DNA of 6,992 bases from an uncultured Zetaproteobacteria bacterium (lineage in GTDB: Bacteria > Pseudomonadota > Zetaproteobacteria > Mariprofundales > Mariprofundaceae), in assembly GCA_913056285.1 (NCBI GenBank), contig CAJXNE010000111.1, positions 1-6,992 of the forward strand. Direction: 5' to 3'. Made by a program: the position numbers and the translations under genes. The stretch's first letter is position 1; every line of letters starts with the position of its first letter. Under the pieces are notes generated by a model. That model was given only the letters and a program-made list of their open reading frames with translations. It was not told where the DNA came from and searched no databases. Below are positions 5,991 to 6,992 of this stretch, piece by piece.

Positions 5991-6898
5991 GCAACGACAT
6001 CACCAAGCTGGATATAGGTCTCAACGCCTGCTTGGGTGTTGTTCAACATATCTTCAGAGGGCATCCATTTGCCTTTTTCTCCACATAATACCACGGTGCT
6101 GCCGCCAAAGAGAAAGTAGCCTTTTTCATTACCCTTGTTAAAAGACTTCGATTCATCAAAGGATTGCACAATTTTACCCACACAGGTGGCACCCACTTCA
6201 ATATAGGCGAGTTTACCGAAATGTGCAGTCTCCAAAATGGAAACACGCCGCTCATTTTTAATGAAAATATCCTGCCTGTATTTCAAAGCCAGTGGATTCA
6301 CGGAATGTAGATCTCCCGGAATCGTAAATGCCTTCAGCGTTTTGCCATCATCGGGATAGTGGTAGCGATGATAATCAACAGGACATAATCTAGCGATCAT
6401 CAGCGGGCCGCCGATAAAGTCTTCAGCCACAGCGCGATCACCGATCAAATCAATCGCGCGTAACATCGATCCCTTCACCGGAACCGTAAGATCATCACGC
6501 ATACTTGCATGACCAAAGTATCGCGCTTCCGCAAAAGCTCCCATGGCATGATCATTGCCAGTAAAGGTTCTTTGTCCTTGCCGAAACTTTCGAATAAAGA
6601 ACTCATTAAATGATTGATACGATGTTTCAATGGGATTCTCTTTGAACGATCCTTTTTCATATTGATCAATTTGAATATTAAAAGTTTTGAGAAAGGGCGG
6701 AACTTTTTGTGCTGATTTTAAGGTATCTTGCGACTTGCCATAATATTGACTGAGCATTTTGCTTGCAATGAATGGACCCAAGAGCCGCCCGATGGAGGTG
6801 CCATAGGCAAACTTCACCATGCGATCACCATATACTTTTTCGATTTCCATTCTGTTTTCGCGGCGGTTAAAGATTTGAATGTCAAAGCCTTGGCTCAT
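5966..6898 (-). CDS. psd: Phosphatidylserine decarboxylase proenzyme (prokaryotic type II)
   Basis: Psd decarboxylates phosphatidylserine to phosphatidylethanolamine at the inner membrane. The 310-residue proenzyme cleaves itself to make a pyruvoyl cofactor. The N-terminus (FNRRENRMEIEKVYGDRMVKF, given here in part) and IPPF-like, SFNEFFIRKF segments match the type II group that includes the Clostridium acetobutylicum enzyme. CPVDYHRYH (172-180) carries the two conserved histidines, His177 and His180. HSVNPLAL (198-205) and EVGATCVGKIVQ (234-245) follow. The cleavage motif is FGGST, so cleavage between Gly266 and Ser267 would give a beta chain of 266 and an alpha chain of 44 residues. The usual SP.DG motif with the catalytic Asp is replaced by AFAEAR (121-126); Glu124 takes the Asp place, judged by its spacing to the histidines. 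The start at 6898 fits the family N-terminus and has GGAGG 10 nt upstream. The 3' end overlaps the antisense short frame at 5931-5990. Confidence 0.95.
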   Translation of the reverse strand: MSQGFDIQIFNRRENRMEIEKVYGDRMVKFAYGTSIGRLLGPFIASKMLSQYYGKSQDTLKSAQKVPPFLKTFNIQIDQYEKGSFKENPIETSYQSFNEFFIRKFRQGQRTFTGNDHAMGAFAEARYFGHASMRDDLTVPVKGSMLRAIDLIGDRAVAEDFIGGPLMIARLCPVDYHRYHYPDDGKTLKAFTIPGDLHSVNPLALKYRQDIFIKNERRVSILETAHFGKLAYIEVGATCVGKIVQSFDESKSFNKGNEKGYFLFGGSTVVLCGEKGKWMPSEDMLNNTQAGVETYIQLGDVVAQSNRNST

Positions 6899-6992
6899 GA
6901 AAGGAAATCCTCCATTGTTTGTAACTCTTCATCTCACCCATCTTTTGCCCGTTGCCTGCGTCAAAAGTGCTCACATACTTCGCGTATGCTGC
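6882..6992 (-). CDS. Possible 3' end of an upstream gene overlapping the psd start (doubtful)
   Basis: A minus-strand frame is open from the window edge and stops at TGA 6882-6884, giving 36 residues that include YVSTFDAGNGQKMGE. It overlaps the psd start by 17 nt in another frame. I do not recognise a domain. The DNA at 6950-6992 reminds me of a recurrent intergenic sequence in proteobacteria (GTTGCCTGCGTCAAAAGTGC), recalled only from memory, so the frame may be non-coding. Sequence beyond the window is needed to decide. Confidence 0.2.
   Translation of the reverse strand, partial: AAYAKYVSTFDAGNGQKMGEMKSYKQWRISFHEPRL
6909..6913 (-). promoter_or_regulatory. Ribosome binding site of psd
   Basis: GGAGG on the minus strand, 10 nt before ATG 6898. 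The spacing is slightly long but it supports this start over the internal Met17. Confidence 0.6.
6974..6988. repeat. Small hairpin at the right edge
   Basis: CATAC and GTATG pair perfectly around TTCGC. It lies upstream of psd and may be part of a dispersed intergenic element cut off by the window end. Confidence 0.4.

Noticed and set aside
5857..6141. 94-codon + frame antisense to the psd 3' end
   Set aside because: Overlaps well-supported psd, no domain, and the good ribosome binding site in this area serves the different frame at 5931.

Overview
The window looks like chromosomal DNA of a Gram-negative bacterium, most likely a gamma- or betaproteobacterium. HrpB is a typical proteobacterial helicase, the zeta-like kinase plus small-partner pair is common there, and Shine-Dalgarno sequences and codon use fit. 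GC content looks to be around 50 percent by eye. I cannot name the species.

Left half, + strand. The window opens inside ppdK (pyruvate phosphate dikinase); the last 520 codons are present. A weak terminator-like hairpin follows. Next is a short DUF1353 reading frame that seems to lack its C-terminal part. A large intact gene for the ATP-dependent helicase HrpB comes after it.

Middle, about 4625-4983. This is a non-coding gap between convergent genes. It holds a C7 tract, a pair of AT-centred 10-mers, two perfect 29-bp direct repeats 73 bp apart (each with a 16-nt palindrome), and an AT-rich hairpin. It looks like a repeat element or bidirectional terminator region, not a gene.

Right half, - strand. 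Reading right to left there is the end of a possible upstream frame, psd (phosphatidylserine decarboxylase proenzyme), a 227-nt spacer, then a two-gene ATGA-coupled module: a COG4185/zeta-toxin-like kinase and a 61-aa partner protein. The spacer also carries a + strand start signal (TATAAT box, AGGAGG, ATG) that leads only into a 19-codon frame ending inside the antisense of psd.

How the genes relate. ppdK (PEP/pyruvate/PPi metabolism), hrpB (RNA helicase) and psd (phosphatidylethanolamine synthesis) are housekeeping genes with no obvious shared pathway. The accessory material is the kinase/small-protein pair, the repeat-bearing gap next to it and the DUF1353 remnant. The best candidates for a second look are the kinase pair (a possible toxin-antitoxin-like module in toxin-first order), the Asp-to-Glu change in Psd, and the orphan start at 5931.
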